A stretch of DNA of 64,000 nt from UBA11222 sp049323435 (GCA_049323435.1 JBMOMX010000037.1:1-64000), one strand, 5' to 3'. Positions 17,254 through 25,860 are shown, numbered from the stretch's first letter. Translations and numbers: made by a program. The notes: generated by a model not told the origin, from the sequence alone.

Positions 17254-17940
17254 TTAAATCCGGATGAAGCGCAGATGCTGTGCGCTGCGGCCTTCGGCTT
17301 GGGCCCTGGCTTCATATTTGGTTAAAGGCGCGCCGCCGCGTTCATGGCGGGCCTCGGTAAAGTCCGGATGGGCCTGTATGTGCGCCAGTGTCCATTGGCA
17401 ATAGTCCGGGCTGTCGCTGGCAAAGTGCAACTCAGCGCCGGGACGCAGAACACGCGCCAGCGCATCCAGATTCTCATTCGAGATGAAACGCCGCTTATGG
17501 TGGCGTTTTCTGGGCCAGGGATCCGGAAACAGAATAAACACCCCGGCAATACTGCGCGCGGGCAGCGTCCCCATCAGAATGCGCGCATCTCCCGCATGAA
17601 TACGGATGTTTCCCAGCCCCTCCAGGGCAATGCGGTGCAGCAGATTCGCCACGCCATTCACATATGGCTCGCAGCCGATAAAACCGGCATGCGGCCGGGA
17701 CCGGGCCGCCCAGAGCAGATGGCCCCCATCCCCGAAACCAATTTCCAGCCACACACCGCTTGGATGATGTGAAAACAGCAGCGCCGGATCTTTGGCGGCG
17801 CACTCAAGCGGCGCCGACAGAATTGGTAACAGCCCCTCAAGCGCCTGCCGGGCGGCTATCGAAAGACGATGGCCGCGTTTGCGGCCATGCACCCGGACAG
17901 GCTTGTGTTGCGCGCCAGCTGTGTGCGCACTTTCCTGCAT
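17254..17940 (-). CDS. trmB: tRNA (guanine-N7-)-methyltransferase TrmB
   Basis: Uses S-adenosylmethionine to methylate G46 in the variable loop of tRNAs. The 228-residue protein has the SAM-binding motif VWLEIGFGDGGHLL (about 67-80) and the family hallmark FPDPWPRKRHHKRRFI (about 134-149). The Arg/Lys-rich N-terminus (VHGRKRGHRLS) is also typical. It lies 9 bp downstream of metK, which makes its cofactor; this pairing is conserved in Alphaproteobacteria and the two are surely cotranscribed. Confidence 0.95.
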   Translation of the reverse strand: MQESAHTAGAQHKPVRVHGRKRGHRLSIAARQALEGLLPILSAPLECAAKDPALLFSHHPSGVWLEIGFGDGGHLLWAARSRPHAGFIGCEPYVNGVANLLHRIALEGLGNIRIHAGDARILMGTLPARSIAGVFILFPDPWPRKRHHKRRFISNENLDALARVLRPGAELHFASDSPDYCQWTLAHIQAHPDFTEARHERGGAPLTKYEARAQAEGRSAQHLRFIRI

Positions 17941-17949
17941 CGTGGACTG

Positions 17950-19113
17950 TCAGCGTAGTGCGGCTTGCAGGGCCTCGACCAGATCGGTTTTTTCCCAGGA
18001 AAAGCCGCCATCGGCTTCCGGCGCGCGGCCAAAATGCCCATAGGAAGCCGTGCGCGCATAGATCGGGCGCGCCAGTCCCAGCCGGTCCCGGATGCCGCGC
18101 GGGGTGAAATCGGCGACAGCGGAAATGGCTTTTTCCAGCTTTGCCTCATCAACAGTGCCGGTGCCATGCGTGTCCACATAGATCGCCAGCGGCTTGGAAA
18201 CACCGATCGCATAAGCCAGCTGGATGGTGCATCGATCCGCCAGCCCCGCCGCCACAACATTCTTGGCCATATGCCGCGCTGCATAAGCAGCGGAGCGGTC
18301 CACCTTGGTCGGGTCTTTGCCCGAAAAGGCGCCGCCGCCATGCGGGGCAGCCCCGCCATAAGTATCGACAATGATCTTGCGTCCGGTCAGTCCCGCATCC
18401 CCATCTGGACCGCCGATGACAAATTTTCCGGTAGGATTGACGTAAAATTCGTCTTCCGGGCACATCCAGCCTTTGGGCAGAACCGATTCGACATAGGGGC
18501 GCACCAGCTTGCGAACATCCGCCTGGCTAAGCCCGTCCCGATGTTGCGTGGAGACAACGATCGAGGTCGCCTTTACCGGTTTGCCATTCACATAATGCAG
18601 CGTGACCTGGCTTTTGGCGTCAGGACCGAATTCGGGGGCCTTGCCCGCATGGCGGGCATCCGACATTGCCTGGAGAATGCGGTGCGCATAAACCAGCGGG
18701 GCGGGCATCAGCACATCTGTTTCGCGGCAGGCATAGCCGAACATGATGCCCTGATCACCGGCGCCGATATCCTTGTTGCCGGAGGCGTCAACCCCCTGCG
18801 CAATATCGGCGGACTGGGCATGCAGGCGGATCAACACCTCGGCCTTGGCGTGGTGGAAGCCTTCCTGCTCATAACCGATTTTCCTGACGGTCTCGCGGGC
18901 AATCGCCTCGATCCGGTCACGCGGCACATCGCCGCGCACTTCGCCAGCCAGAACAATCAGATTGGTCGTTGTCAGAGTTTCACAGGCAACACGGGCATTG
19001 GGATCGCGGGACAGAAATTCATCCACCACTGCGTCCGATATCATGTCGCAAATCTTATCGGGATGCCCCTCGGACACGGACTCGCTGGTAAAAAGGTAAT
19101 CATTCCTGGCCAC
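17950..19113 (-). CDS. metK: S-adenosylmethionine synthetase
   Basis: Makes S-adenosylmethionine from methionine and ATP. The 387-residue protein carries the family signatures: SESVSEGHPDKICDMISDAV at the N-terminus, GAGDQGIMFGYA in the middle, and GGGAFSGKDPTKVDRSAAY for phosphate and metal binding. The start codon is GTG at 19113, preceded by GAGGGAG at 19121-19127. A GC-rich hairpin followed by five T residues sits just upstream of that ribosome binding site (see the leader entry), suggesting control by attenuation. Confidence 0.96.
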   Translation of the reverse strand: MARNDYLFTSESVSEGHPDKICDMISDAVVDEFLSRDPNARVACETLTTTNLIVLAGEVRGDVPRDRIEAIARETVRKIGYEQEGFHHAKAEVLIRLHAQSADIAQGVDASGNKDIGAGDQGIMFGYACRETDVLMPAPLVYAHRILQAMSDARHAGKAPEFGPDAKSQVTLHYVNGKPVKATSIVVSTQHRDGLSQADVRKLVRPYVESVLPKGWMCPEDEFYVNPTGKFVIGGPDGDAGLTGRKIIVDTYGGAAPHGGGAFSGKDPTKVDRSAAYAARHMAKNVVAAGLADRCTIQLAYAIGVSKPLAIYVDTHGTGTVDEAKLEKAISAVADFTPRGIRDRLGLARPIYARTASYGHFGRAPEADGGFSWEKTDLVEALQAALR

Positions 19114-19127
19114 GGCCTATTCTCCCT

Positions 19128-19200
19128 CAATAAAAATCCGGATCGCCAGGCGATCACATTCCAGTGGTATACGCCGCGTGAGCACCCGGCGCATACGGGG
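19128..19200 (-). promoter_or_regulatory. metK leader with two hairpins, possible attenuator or riboswitch
   Basis: Read on the minus strand toward metK, the first hairpin has arms GTATGCGCC and GGCGTATAC (19196-19188 and 19175-19167; nine pairs, one G-U). The second is GATCGC-CTG-GCGATC (19155-19141) followed by CCGG and TTTTT (19136-19132), a terminator-like shape, and then the ribosome binding site. Such an arrangement fits conditional termination. I could not match the core to the SAM-II or SAM/SAH riboswitch consensus, so the ligand is unknown. Confidence 0.4.
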
Positions 19201-19295
19201 CCTGACATATCATCTTTGCATGCTGTACGGCCAGATTTATTGCGTCTGTAGCAGTGCGGAAATCCGCCCTGTGCGGCGGTCCCGGATTTTTGGGA

Positions 19296-19712
19296 TCAGG
19301 GGCTCTCCTGCCCGGCCAGCGCCCTGGCAAGATCAACCAGGCGTTTGCGCACGGCATTATCCTTAATGGCGGCAAAGGCGCGGTTAAGATGAATGCCCTC
19401 CGGCGTTTGTACGAAATCCATCATCATCGGGGCGGCGTCGCTTTCCATAAACCCGCTGGCGGAAACGGGCTGGCTGTCGGGAGCGTCATCAAAGAAGAAT
19501 TGAACGGAAACGCCAAGCAGTTGGGCGATCCGGAACAATCTGCCTGCGCCAATGCGGTTTGCACCCTTTTCATATTTCTGCACTTGCTGAAATGTCAGGT
19601 TCAGGGCATCCCCCAGTTTTTCCTGGCTCATGCCAATCAGCATGCGGCGCAACCGCACGCGCCCGCCCACATGCACATCAATCGGGTCGGGAACTTTCTT
19701 AAGCATGGACAT
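19296..19712 (-). CDS. XRE-family transcriptional regulator upstream of metK
   Basis: A 138-residue protein with an N-terminal Cro/CI helix-turn-helix: GGRVRLRRMLIGMSQEKLGD then LNLTFQQVQKYEKGANRIGA (about residues 17-57). The C-terminal half is short and has no known domain. This regulator sits between lnt and metK in many Alphaproteobacteria, so it is likely the conserved orthologue; its targets are not established here. AT-rich sequence upstream (19713-19833), with TTGACC near 19775 on the minus strand, may hold its promoter. It is separated from metK by about 180 bp. Confidence 0.88.
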   Translation of the reverse strand: MSMLKKVPDPIDVHVGGRVRLRRMLIGMSQEKLGDALNLTFQQVQKYEKGANRIGAGRLFRIAQLLGVSVQFFFDDAPDSQPVSASGFMESDAAPMMMDFVQTPEGIHLNRAFAAIKDNAVRKRLVDLARALAGQESP

Positions 19713-19833
19713 AATCTCCTAATGATTTACTTCGTATCACCCAGAAGCTTTACTTAATCATACGATTATTGGTCAAGCCATCTATATCTATAATTGCATA
19801 ATCAGCCATTATATGCACCCTTGGCCGGGAAAT

Positions 19834-21471
19834 TTAAACATTCCGGTTGCTGCCGGGGGCAAAGCGCAGGGCAAGAACAGCCATTGAGATCAGCGCGAGC
19901 AGAAATGCGTAAACAATATCCCCCCAGCGTGCATATGGCGTGGCCGCCAGCGCCCCAGGCAGGGGGCTGTCTATGACCCCCTGGACATTCAGCGCCAGGC
20001 TGGCCCTGCGGCGGCCATAGGCGTCAAATAGCGCGGATATACCCGTATTGGCGGCGCGCACCAACGGCAAACCCTGCTCGATGGCGCGCATTCGGGCCTG
20101 TGACAGATGCTGGTATGGCCCGCCGCTATCGCCAAACCAGGCGTCATTGGTCACATTCAGCAGCCAGCCGGGGCGATGGTTCTTATCCACCACCTGGCCG
20201 GGAAAAATCGCCTCATAGCAGATCAGGGGGCTGAAGGGCGGCAGGCCAGGCGCGGTCAGGGTTTTCGCGCCCGGCCCTGCCGCAAAACTGCCCAGATCAA
20301 CCGTCAGCTTTTTAAATCCGGCGGCTGCAAAAAATTCGGGAAAGGGCAGATATTCACCAAAGGGCACCAGATGCGCCTTGTCATAGACGGCAGGCACATT
20401 GCCATCCCCATCCACTACGACCACGCTATTATACACGGGCGGATCATTCGCACTGCTTGGCGCACCGGCAGGCGTTCCCAGACGCGGCGCGCCCGATATC
20501 ACCGCGCCTGCGGGCGGAACAAGCCGCGCCATCTGCGCCAGCGCCGCTTCGGATTGCAGCAGAAAAAAAGGCGTCGCCGCTTCGGGCCAAATCACATGGG
20601 TGGGCGGCCGGGTGCCCGGCATAGCGGCAGGCGCCGCGGATAATTCGATCAGTCTACGGAAGATCGCGGCGCGCTGGTCCGGCTGCCATTTGGCGGCCTG
20701 CGCGACATTGGGTTGCACGATACGCAGCCGCACGCCCGGCACATCCCCCGGCGGGTTCTGTTGCAGCCGCGCATCCCCCCAGACGGTCATGCCCAGCAAC
20801 AGCGCCAGGCCGCATCCAGCCGGGATCGCCATGCGCCAGGCGCCGGCTTTTGTATCCGCCAGCAGCGCGGGAAGGGCCGCCAGAGCAACAGTGATCAGAC
20901 CCAATCCGTAAACGCCAAGGATCGCGGCGCTTTGTGTGATGGCCAGCAGGGGAAAAAAATCCGCCGCCCATATATTGCCGCTCAGATTCCAGGGAAAGCC
21001 TGTGAAAATATGCCCGCGCAGCCATTCCGCAACTGACCAGCACAGCGCCAGCATCAGAATGCGTTCCGGCCCGCCAGACCATGCTGATCTGGCGGTCAGG
21101 GTGGCGGCGGCGCTGAACAGCGCCAGACCGGCAGGCAAGGCCAGAACCGCGACAGGAATAAAATGCCCGAAACTGTCCGCATCCACTGTCAACGCAAAGC
21201 CAACCCAGTACAGGCCCGACAGAAAAAATCCGAAGCCAAACCACCAGCCGATGGCCGCCGCCGCGCGCCATGACCGCCAGCCCTTTGCGGGGCCAATCCC
21301 GTCCAGCAGCCAGGTCAACAGGGTGAAACTGACAAATATAATGGGTACATAGTGAAATGGCGCCAGCGCCAGGCTGAACCCCGCACCTGCAAGAAAGGCG
21401 GTGGCGAAGGCGCGGCTGCGCGGCCCTGCGCCAAACCATGCCGCCGCCGTTGCAATGGCTTGCCTGCTCAC
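19834..21471 (-). CDS. lnt: Apolipoprotein N-acyltransferase
   Basis: Inner-membrane enzyme that adds the third acyl chain to lipoproteins. The 545-residue protein has about six to eight N-terminal membrane helices (residues 20-235), a nitrilase-fold catalytic domain facing the periplasm, and a final membrane helix near the C-terminus. The catalytic triad is visible as Glu297 (WPEAATP), Lys365 (VYDKAHLVPFGEY) and Cys418 (PLICYEAIF). It overlaps the corC-like gene upstream by 4 bp (ATGA), the classical order, and belongs to the same operon. Confidence 0.95.
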   Translation of the reverse strand: MSRQAIATAAAWFGAGPRSRAFATAFLAGAGFSLALAPFHYVPIIFVSFTLLTWLLDGIGPAKGWRSWRAAAAIGWWFGFGFFLSGLYWVGFALTVDADSFGHFIPVAVLALPAGLALFSAAATLTARSAWSGGPERILMLALCWSVAEWLRGHIFTGFPWNLSGNIWAADFFPLLAITQSAAILGVYGLGLITVALAALPALLADTKAGAWRMAIPAGCGLALLLGMTVWGDARLQQNPPGDVPGVRLRIVQPNVAQAAKWQPDQRAAIFRRLIELSAAPAAMPGTRPPTHVIWPEAATPFFLLQSEAALAQMARLVPPAGAVISGAPRLGTPAGAPSSANDPPVYNSVVVVDGDGNVPAVYDKAHLVPFGEYLPFPEFFAAAGFKKLTVDLGSFAAGPGAKTLTAPGLPPFSPLICYEAIFPGQVVDKNHRPGWLLNVTNDAWFGDSGGPYQHLSQARMRAIEQGLPLVRAANTGISALFDAYGRRRASLALNVQGVIDSPLPGALAATPYARWGDIVYAFLLALISMAVLALRFAPGSNRNV

Positions 21472-22409
21472 TTACTGGCCATTACCGGAATTTCTTTGCC
21501 CTGAGGCGGATGCGTATACCGCACGCGCAAGCGCTTTACCATGCTGGAGCCGGCTTCAAGGATTTCAAATTCCAGGCCGCCGGGATGGCGGATCACTTCG
21601 CCATTTTGCGGCACCCGCCCGGCCAGCAATGTCACCAGGCCGCCCAGCGTATCTGAGCAATATTCCGTATCTTCCGGGGCCAGCTCCATCCCGGTAGCCT
21701 GTTCCAGAACACTTACTTCGACCCGCCCATCCGCATCAAAGCCCCCATCTGCGCGCGGCGTCAGCGCGGGCCCGTCCACATCATGCTCGTCACGGATTTC
21801 GCCGACTATTTCCTCGATCAGATCTTCGATCGTGATCAGGCCGTCCGTGCCGCCATATTCATCTATAACCAGCGCCATATGGATCCGCGTCTCGCGCATT
21901 TTCAGCAGCAGATCGACAACCCGCATCGAAAGCGGCACGAACATCAGCGCGCGCTTGATTTCAGAAAGCGCAAAGCTGGGCCGCTTGTCCATGCCATCCG
22001 CAGACCAGCGCCGCAGCAGATCCCTGATATGCACCATGCCCACCGGATCATCCAGCGTGCCGCGATACAGCGGTAACCGGGAATGGCCGGAATTGCTGAA
22101 GCATCTGATCAATTCATCCGTGCTGGCGCTGATATCAATGGCGACAATATCGGCGCGCGGCACCATTACATCCTCTAGCCGCAACTGGCCAACCCGCATG
22201 AGATTATCCAGCATCATGCGTTCTACCGGCGTGAAATCGGCGCTTTCATCGCGGTGCTCGTCAATGACCTCTTCAAGGCTTTCGCGCAGGCTGTCGCTGC
22301 GCGCGCGGAATCTGCCGCGCAAATGCTGCAACAGCCGTGCGGGCAGCGAGGCTTCGCCCGCGTCTGAATTATCCGCGCTGGCCGCGGGAGCCGGGTCTGG
22401 ATCAGTCAC
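21468..22409 (-). CDS. CBS-pair and CorC/HlyC-domain protein (TlyC/CorC family)
   Basis: A 313-residue soluble-type CorC family protein lacking the membrane DUF21 domain. The first CBS region begins at VMVPRADIVAIDI and the second near LMFVPLSMRVVDLLLKM. They are followed by the hallmark ALVIDEYGGTDGLITIEDLIE (spanning about 180-200) and a C-terminal transporter-associated domain. Members are linked to magnesium/cobalt handling, but the function of the alphaproteobacterial form in the ybeY-lnt operon is not proven. It overlaps ybeY by 8 bp and lnt by 4 bp, so translational coupling is likely. Confidence 0.9.
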   Translation of the reverse strand: MTDPDPAPAASADNSDAGEASLPARLLQHLRGRFRARSDSLRESLEEVIDEHRDESADFTPVERMMLDNLMRVGQLRLEDVMVPRADIVAIDISASTDELIRCFSNSGHSRLPLYRGTLDDPVGMVHIRDLLRRWSADGMDKRPSFALSEIKRALMFVPLSMRVVDLLLKMRETRIHMALVIDEYGGTDGLITIEDLIEEIVGEIRDEHDVDGPALTPRADGGFDADGRVEVSVLEQATGMELAPEDTEYCSDTLGGLVTLLAGRVPQNGEVIRHPGGLEFEILEAGSSMVKRLRVRYTHPPQGKEIPVMASK

Positions 22410-22911
22410 CGGGTTTTACCTCCCGGTGATAGGGATCCTTGACTCCCAGCCGCGCCAGGATTGCGGTCTCACGCGCCTCCATTACTTCTGCTGCTTCCTC
22501 TTCTTCATGATCAAAGCCCAGCAGATGCAGGGCGCCATGCACAATCAGATGCGATACATGATCCAGCATCGGCGTGCCGTTGGCAAGCGCCTCGCGCGCG
22601 ATGGTTTCATAGGCCAGCACCACATCGCCCAGCAGGCAGGGCCCCTGCGCATCTTCATCTTCCGCCGGAAAGGACAGCACATTGGTGGGTTTGTCAATAT
22701 TGCGGTATTGCCGGTTCAGATCGCGCACAAACGCATCATCGGCCAGGACAATGCTGATCTCATAGGCATTGTCGGCCCCGTTATCTTTATCTTCGCCTTC
22801 CAGCCCCTGATTGGCCAGCGCCGCACGCACAGCCATGGCCACCGTCTCTTCTATCATGGGATGGCGTTCCTGCCAGTGCGGGCAGGGGGTGCTGATGTCA
22901 ATTGCGCTCAT
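22402..22911 (-). CDS. ybeY: Endoribonuclease YbeY (16S rRNA maturation)
   Basis: Zinc-dependent endoribonuclease acting in 16S rRNA 3' processing and ribosome quality control. The 169-residue protein has the metal site HGALHLLGFDH with His125, His129 and His135, and the upstream conserved NVLSFP and GDVVLAYE segments. Its normal upstream partner phoH is displaced by about 1.9 kb of inserted sequence, so ybeY must now use another promoter; a palindrome lies 72-84 bp upstream. Confidence 0.94.
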   Translation of the reverse strand: MSAIDISTPCPHWQERHPMIEETVAMAVRAALANQGLEGEDKDNGADNAYEISIVLADDAFVRDLNRQYRNIDKPTNVLSFPAEDEDAQGPCLLGDVVLAYETIAREALANGTPMLDHVSHLIVHGALHLLGFDHEEEEAAEVMEARETAILARLGVKDPYHREVKPGD

Positions 22912-22982
22912 CGGGTGGTTTTAGAGCAATAGGCGCGAAAGGGGCAATTTATTTGCCGATATATATGCAATATCATTTATTA

Positions 22983-22995
22983 TGCACAATGTGCA
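22983..22995. promoter_or_regulatory. 13-bp palindrome upstream of ybeY
   Basis: TGCACA-A-TGTGCA is a perfect inverted repeat in an AT-rich stretch (22950-23005), about 70 bp upstream of the ybeY start. It may be an operator for a promoter that took over ybeY expression after the insertion that separates it from phoH. No regulator is identified. Confidence 0.3.
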
Positions 22996-23081
22996 CTAAA
23001 AATACATGGATGGTGGATAGCCATGGCCAAGCCGGAGACACAGGCGATTCCATCCCAGCGCCGTCACTGAAAAAATCACTT

Positions 23082-23318
23082 TCATAAGCCCTCTCTCTGT
23101 AAATAGTGGCAGGTTTCCAGATATGCCTTTGATGCGGGACCGATTGCCGCAGCGCCGAATCCTTCATGTGACAGAAAGGATGACAGGGCTTCTCTAGAGG
23201 GTGGTGGCCCTGGGTAACGTTGGCGCAATTCCTTGAAAAGATCAGGAACAAAGCCTGAGGTGTGCAAGGCTTCTCTTTGCTCTTCAGGAAAATGGGGATG
23301 AATGATGGCTAGCGCCAA
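23082..23318 (-). CDS. Small hypothetical protein, possibly a truncated remnant
   Basis: A 78-residue frame starting at TTG, with no ATG and no clear ribosome binding site. The composition looks like a real small helical protein (FPEEQREALHTSGFVPDLF, later FGAAAIGPASKAYLETCHYL), so it may be the 3' end of a longer gene whose start was lost, or a small domain protein. No family is recognised. It lies within the segment inserted between ybeY and phoH. Confidence 0.35.
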   Translation of the reverse strand: MALAIIHPHFPEEQREALHTSGFVPDLFKELRQRYPGPPPSREALSSFLSHEGFGAAAIGPASKAYLETCHYLQREGL

Positions 23319-23423
23319 ATCAGAGACACATATTTCTCCTTTTGGGTGTCCGTGAAGCCGGGGCTAGCTCAATTTGCCCTCTTGACGGGAAACATGCGCT
23401 ATTGGCAAACTATTGTTATACGA

Positions 23424-23449
23424 TTGACATGTTACGTTTGACGTATTAT
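23424..23449 (+). promoter_or_regulatory. Promoter and operator of the higBA module (candidate)
   Basis: A TTGACA at 23424-23429 and TATTAT at 23444-23449 are -35/-10-like, though the 14-bp spacing is short. A perfect inverted repeat TACGT-TTG-ACGTA (23433-23445) overlaps this promoter, as expected for an operator bound by the HigA antitoxin. higB starts 27 bp further on. Confidence 0.45.
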
Positions 23450-23475
23450 CTTTAGCGATACATGATGTCATTGCA

Positions 23476-23754
23476 ATGATCAGATCGTTTCGGGACCGCG
23501 CCACCGGGCAGGTGTGGATGGGTGCTTTCGTCAAACGCTTCAGCGGTATCGAAAAGCAGGCGCTGCGCAAGCTTGATATGCTGCACCATGCCCGCGCGCT
23601 TGGCGATCTGCGGGCGCCGCCAGCCAACCGGCTCGAGGCGCTCTCGGGTGACAGGCGCGGCCAACATTCGATCCGGATCAATGATCAATGGCGTATCTGC
23701 TTTATTTGGACCAGGGAGGGGGCCGAAAATGTCGAAATCGTTGATTACCATTAA
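23476..23754 (+). CDS. higB: HigB-family mRNA interferase toxin
   Basis: A 92-residue toxin of the RelE/HigB superfamily; such proteins cut mRNA on the ribosome. Typical elements are MIRSFRDRATGQVW at the start, LRAPPANRLEALSGDRRGQH in the centre, and SIRINDQWRICFIW near the end with the conserved Arg and Trp. The antitoxin gene follows and overlaps by 26 bp, the normal toxin-first order for hig. The pair lies in a segment that interrupts the conserved phoH-ybeY linkage and so was probably acquired. Confidence 0.9.
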   Translation: MIRSFRDRATGQVWMGAFVKRFSGIEKQALRKLDMLHHARALGDLRAPPANRLEALSGDRRGQHSIRINDQWRICFIWTREGAENVEIVDYH

Positions 23755-24058
23755 GGGCGCCGCCACCCCCAATCGCGTAACCACGCATCCCGGAGAAGTG
23801 CTAACCGAGGAATTTCTAAAGCCGCTGGGCATGTCTGTGAACGCGCTTGCCTTGGCGTTGCGCGTGCCCGCGACGCGCATCGGCGCGATTGTCAAATGCG
23901 AACGGTCGGTGACAGCGGACACAGCGTTACGGCTGGCGCGTTTCTTTGGGACAAGCCCGGAATTCTGGGTAAACCTCCAGGCGATGCACGATCTGACCAA
24001 GGCAAGGCAGGAAAGCGGCGTGACGATAGAGCGCGACATCCACCCGCGCGCGGCGTGA
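23729..24058 (+). CDS. higA: HigA-family antitoxin
   Basis: A 109-residue antitoxin with an XRE-type helix-turn-helix. The hallmark THPGEVLTEEFLKPLGMSVN is followed by ALALRVPATRIGAIV and the LRLARFFGTSPEFWVNLQ motif that defines the HigA/VapI family. The start at 23729 (MSKSLITIKGA) lies inside the end of higB. It neutralises HigB and presumably binds the inverted repeat upstream of higB. Confidence 0.92.
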   Translation: MSKSLITIKGAATPNRVTTHPGEVLTEEFLKPLGMSVNALALALRVPATRIGAIVKCERSVTADTALRLARFFGTSPEFWVNLQAMHDLTKARQESGVTIERDIHPRAA

Positions 24059-24104
24059 ACCTGTGCATCATGATTGAGGGAAAATGTTACGCGTCCTGTT
24101 GGAC

Positions 24105-24134
24105 AAAGGGGACGCTACTGAGGCATCCCCTTTT
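24105..24134 (+). terminator. Candidate intrinsic terminator after higBA
   Basis: AAAGGGGA (24105-24112) and TCCCCTTT (24126-24133) form an 8-bp stem with a 13-base loop, ending in a run of four T. It lies about 45 bp after the higA stop codon. Confidence 0.5.
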
Positions 24135-24274
24135 CCCCAGACGGTTAAAATGGCTCTATAGTATCTCTGCCCCAGGATTTTCCCGGCCCTCGCGCGCTTC
24201 ATAAGCGGTCGTGAGATGGCGCACTACATCGGCGCCGGTGAAGCGCTGCTCCGAGATGCCCCCGGATACCGCCG

Positions 24275-24787
24275 CTATTTAACCGCGGCGGCGCCCGCCA
24301 GGGCAATCTCGGCGTCCTGGTTCGACATTACGCCCGACACGCCGATGGCGCCGATGATTTTACCATCGGCGATGATCGGCACGCCGCCCTCAAGCGGCGC
24401 GATGCCGGGCTGGCCAAGCAGGCGCAGATTGACGCCGCCCTCGGCAATACGGTCCTGCAGGGCCTTGGTCGGCCGCTTGAAATTGTTGGCCGTGACCGCC
24501 TTGGCTATGGCAAAGTCGACACTGGCGTGCTGGACATTATCCATCTTGGAAAACGCCGCCAGCTTGCCGGAGCTGTCGACAATGGCGATGGCGACCGTCC
24601 AGCCATTCTTTCTGGCCTCCGCCTCGGCCGCCGCCAGCGCCTGCTTTGCGGTTTCCATCGAAATGCCCGGGCCATAGGGAAGCGGCAGCGCAGCAGCAGG
24701 CGGAGAAGGCGCAGGCGCCTGCGCCACGGCGCCCAAAGGTACCGCCAGCATGAGCGTGGCAATTGCAGCAGCGATGAATTTGCGCAT
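24275..24787 (-). CDS. Secreted GlcG/HbpS-family (DUF336) haem-binding-like protein
   Basis: A 170-residue protein starting MRKFIAAAIATLMLAVPLGA, a clear signal peptide ending near AVAQA. The mature part is a GlcG/HbpS domain: ISMETAKQALAAAEAEARKN, VAIAIVDSSGKLAAFSKMDN, then GGVPIIADGKIIGAIGVSG. Members bind haem or act beside dehydrogenases; the function here is not known. The start at 24787 is chosen for GGAGG just upstream; a start at 24817 would add ten residues ahead of the signal peptide. It lies between higA and phoH and breaks the normal phoH-ybeY junction. Confidence 0.88.
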   Translation of the reverse strand: MRKFIAAAIATLMLAVPLGAVAQAPAPSPPAAALPLPYGPGISMETAKQALAAAEAEARKNGWTVAIAIVDSSGKLAAFSKMDNVQHASVDFAIAKAVTANNFKRPTKALQDRIAEGGVNLRLLGQPGIAPLEGGVPIIADGKIIGAIGVSGVMSNQDAEIALAGAAAVK

Positions 24788-24837
24788 GATACCGGCCTCC
24801 GGGTTGAACCGCTTCACCAGGAAGCGCAGACAGAAAA

Positions 24838-25860
24838 TTATCCTTTTTCCTTCGCCCGCGCTTCGTACGCGCGCACGATGCGCCCGACAAGAGGATGGCG
24901 CACCACATCTGAGTCGGTAAAGCGCAGCATCGAAATACCCTCGACGCCATGCAGAATATCAATGGCCTCGTTCAGGCCGGATTTCATGCCTGGCGGCAGG
25001 TCGATCTGGGTGGGATCGCCGGTGATCGCCATGCGGGAATTTTCGCCCAGCCGCGTGAGGAACATTTTCATCTGCATGGGCGTGCAATTCTGCGCCTCGT
25101 CCAGAATGACATAGGCATCGCGCAGCGTGCGCCCGCGCATGAAGGCGAGCGGGGCCACCTCGATTTCGCCGCTTTCCAGCTTGCGCGCGATCTGATCGCC
25201 GGTAAACATGTCATGCAGCGCATCATAGAGCGGACGTAAGTAAGGATCGACTTTTTCGCGCATGTCACCAGGCAGAAAGCCCAGCCGTTCGCCCGCTTCC
25301 ACGGCGGGGCGCGACAGGATCAACCGGTCAACCCGGCCCTCGGCCAGCATGGATGCAGCGACGGCGACAGCCAGATAGGTTTTGCCGGTGCCCGCGGGGC
25401 CAAGGCCGAATACCAGATCATCACGCTTCAGCGCCTCGATATAATGGGATTGCACCGGGGATCGCGGCGCAATGCGGCGCCGGCTCATCTGTATCGTCAC
25501 GCCCTCGTCGGCCATGGAATAGACACGCTCCCCCGCAATGGTTCCCAGCGCCATCCGGATGGCGGCCTCAACCTCGGCCTTGCCCAGCTGACGTTTGGCC
25601 TGCGCCTGTTTGTACAGATCACGCATGACGATGGCGGCAATCTGACGTTCGGCGGGCTGTCCGGTGATGACGACCTTGTTGCCGCGCGCCACACAGGCCA
25701 CGCCGATCCTGTCTTCAATCAGCGCCAGATGACGGTCATGCTCGCCAAGCATTTGCAGCAATAACCGGTTATTATCAAATTCCAGCATCAGGGGCGTTTG
25801 TGCATCCCCGCGGGGTTCACGCTCCCCCAGAACCGGGCTCGCGCCCGTATCCGCGCTCAA
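24838..25860 (-). CDS. PhoH-family ATPase
   Basis: A 340-residue PhoH-like P-loop ATPase, an RNA helicase/nuclease-associated family often linked to ybeY in rRNA maturation. Walker A GPAGTGKT is at 154-161, Walker B VILDEAQNCTP follows near 240, and ITGDPTQIDLP is also diagnostic. It lies 25 bp downstream of miaB. In related genomes ybeY directly follows; here a 1.9 kb segment with higBA and a GlcG-like gene intervenes. Confidence 0.94.
   Translation of the reverse strand: MSADTGASPVLGEREPRGDAQTPLMLEFDNNRLLLQMLGEHDRHLALIEDRIGVACVARGNKVVITGQPAERQIAAIVMRDLYKQAQAKRQLGKAEVEAAIRMALGTIAGERVYSMADEGVTIQMSRRRIAPRSPVQSHYIEALKRDDLVFGLGPAGTGKTYLAVAVAASMLAEGRVDRLILSRPAVEAGERLGFLPGDMREKVDPYLRPLYDALHDMFTGDQIARKLESGEIEVAPLAFMRGRTLRDAYVILDEAQNCTPMQMKMFLTRLGENSRMAITGDPTQIDLPPGMKSGLNEAIDILHGVEGISMLRFTDSDVVRHPLVGRIVRAYEARAKEKG

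Noticed and set aside
19128..19200. Known SAM-II or SAM/SAH riboswitch in the metK leader
   Set aside because: I could not find the conserved core of either class by eye, so only a generic hairpin leader is reported.
17965..19251. 428-codon plus-strand frame across metK
   Set aside because: Antisense to metK, whose signatures are complete.
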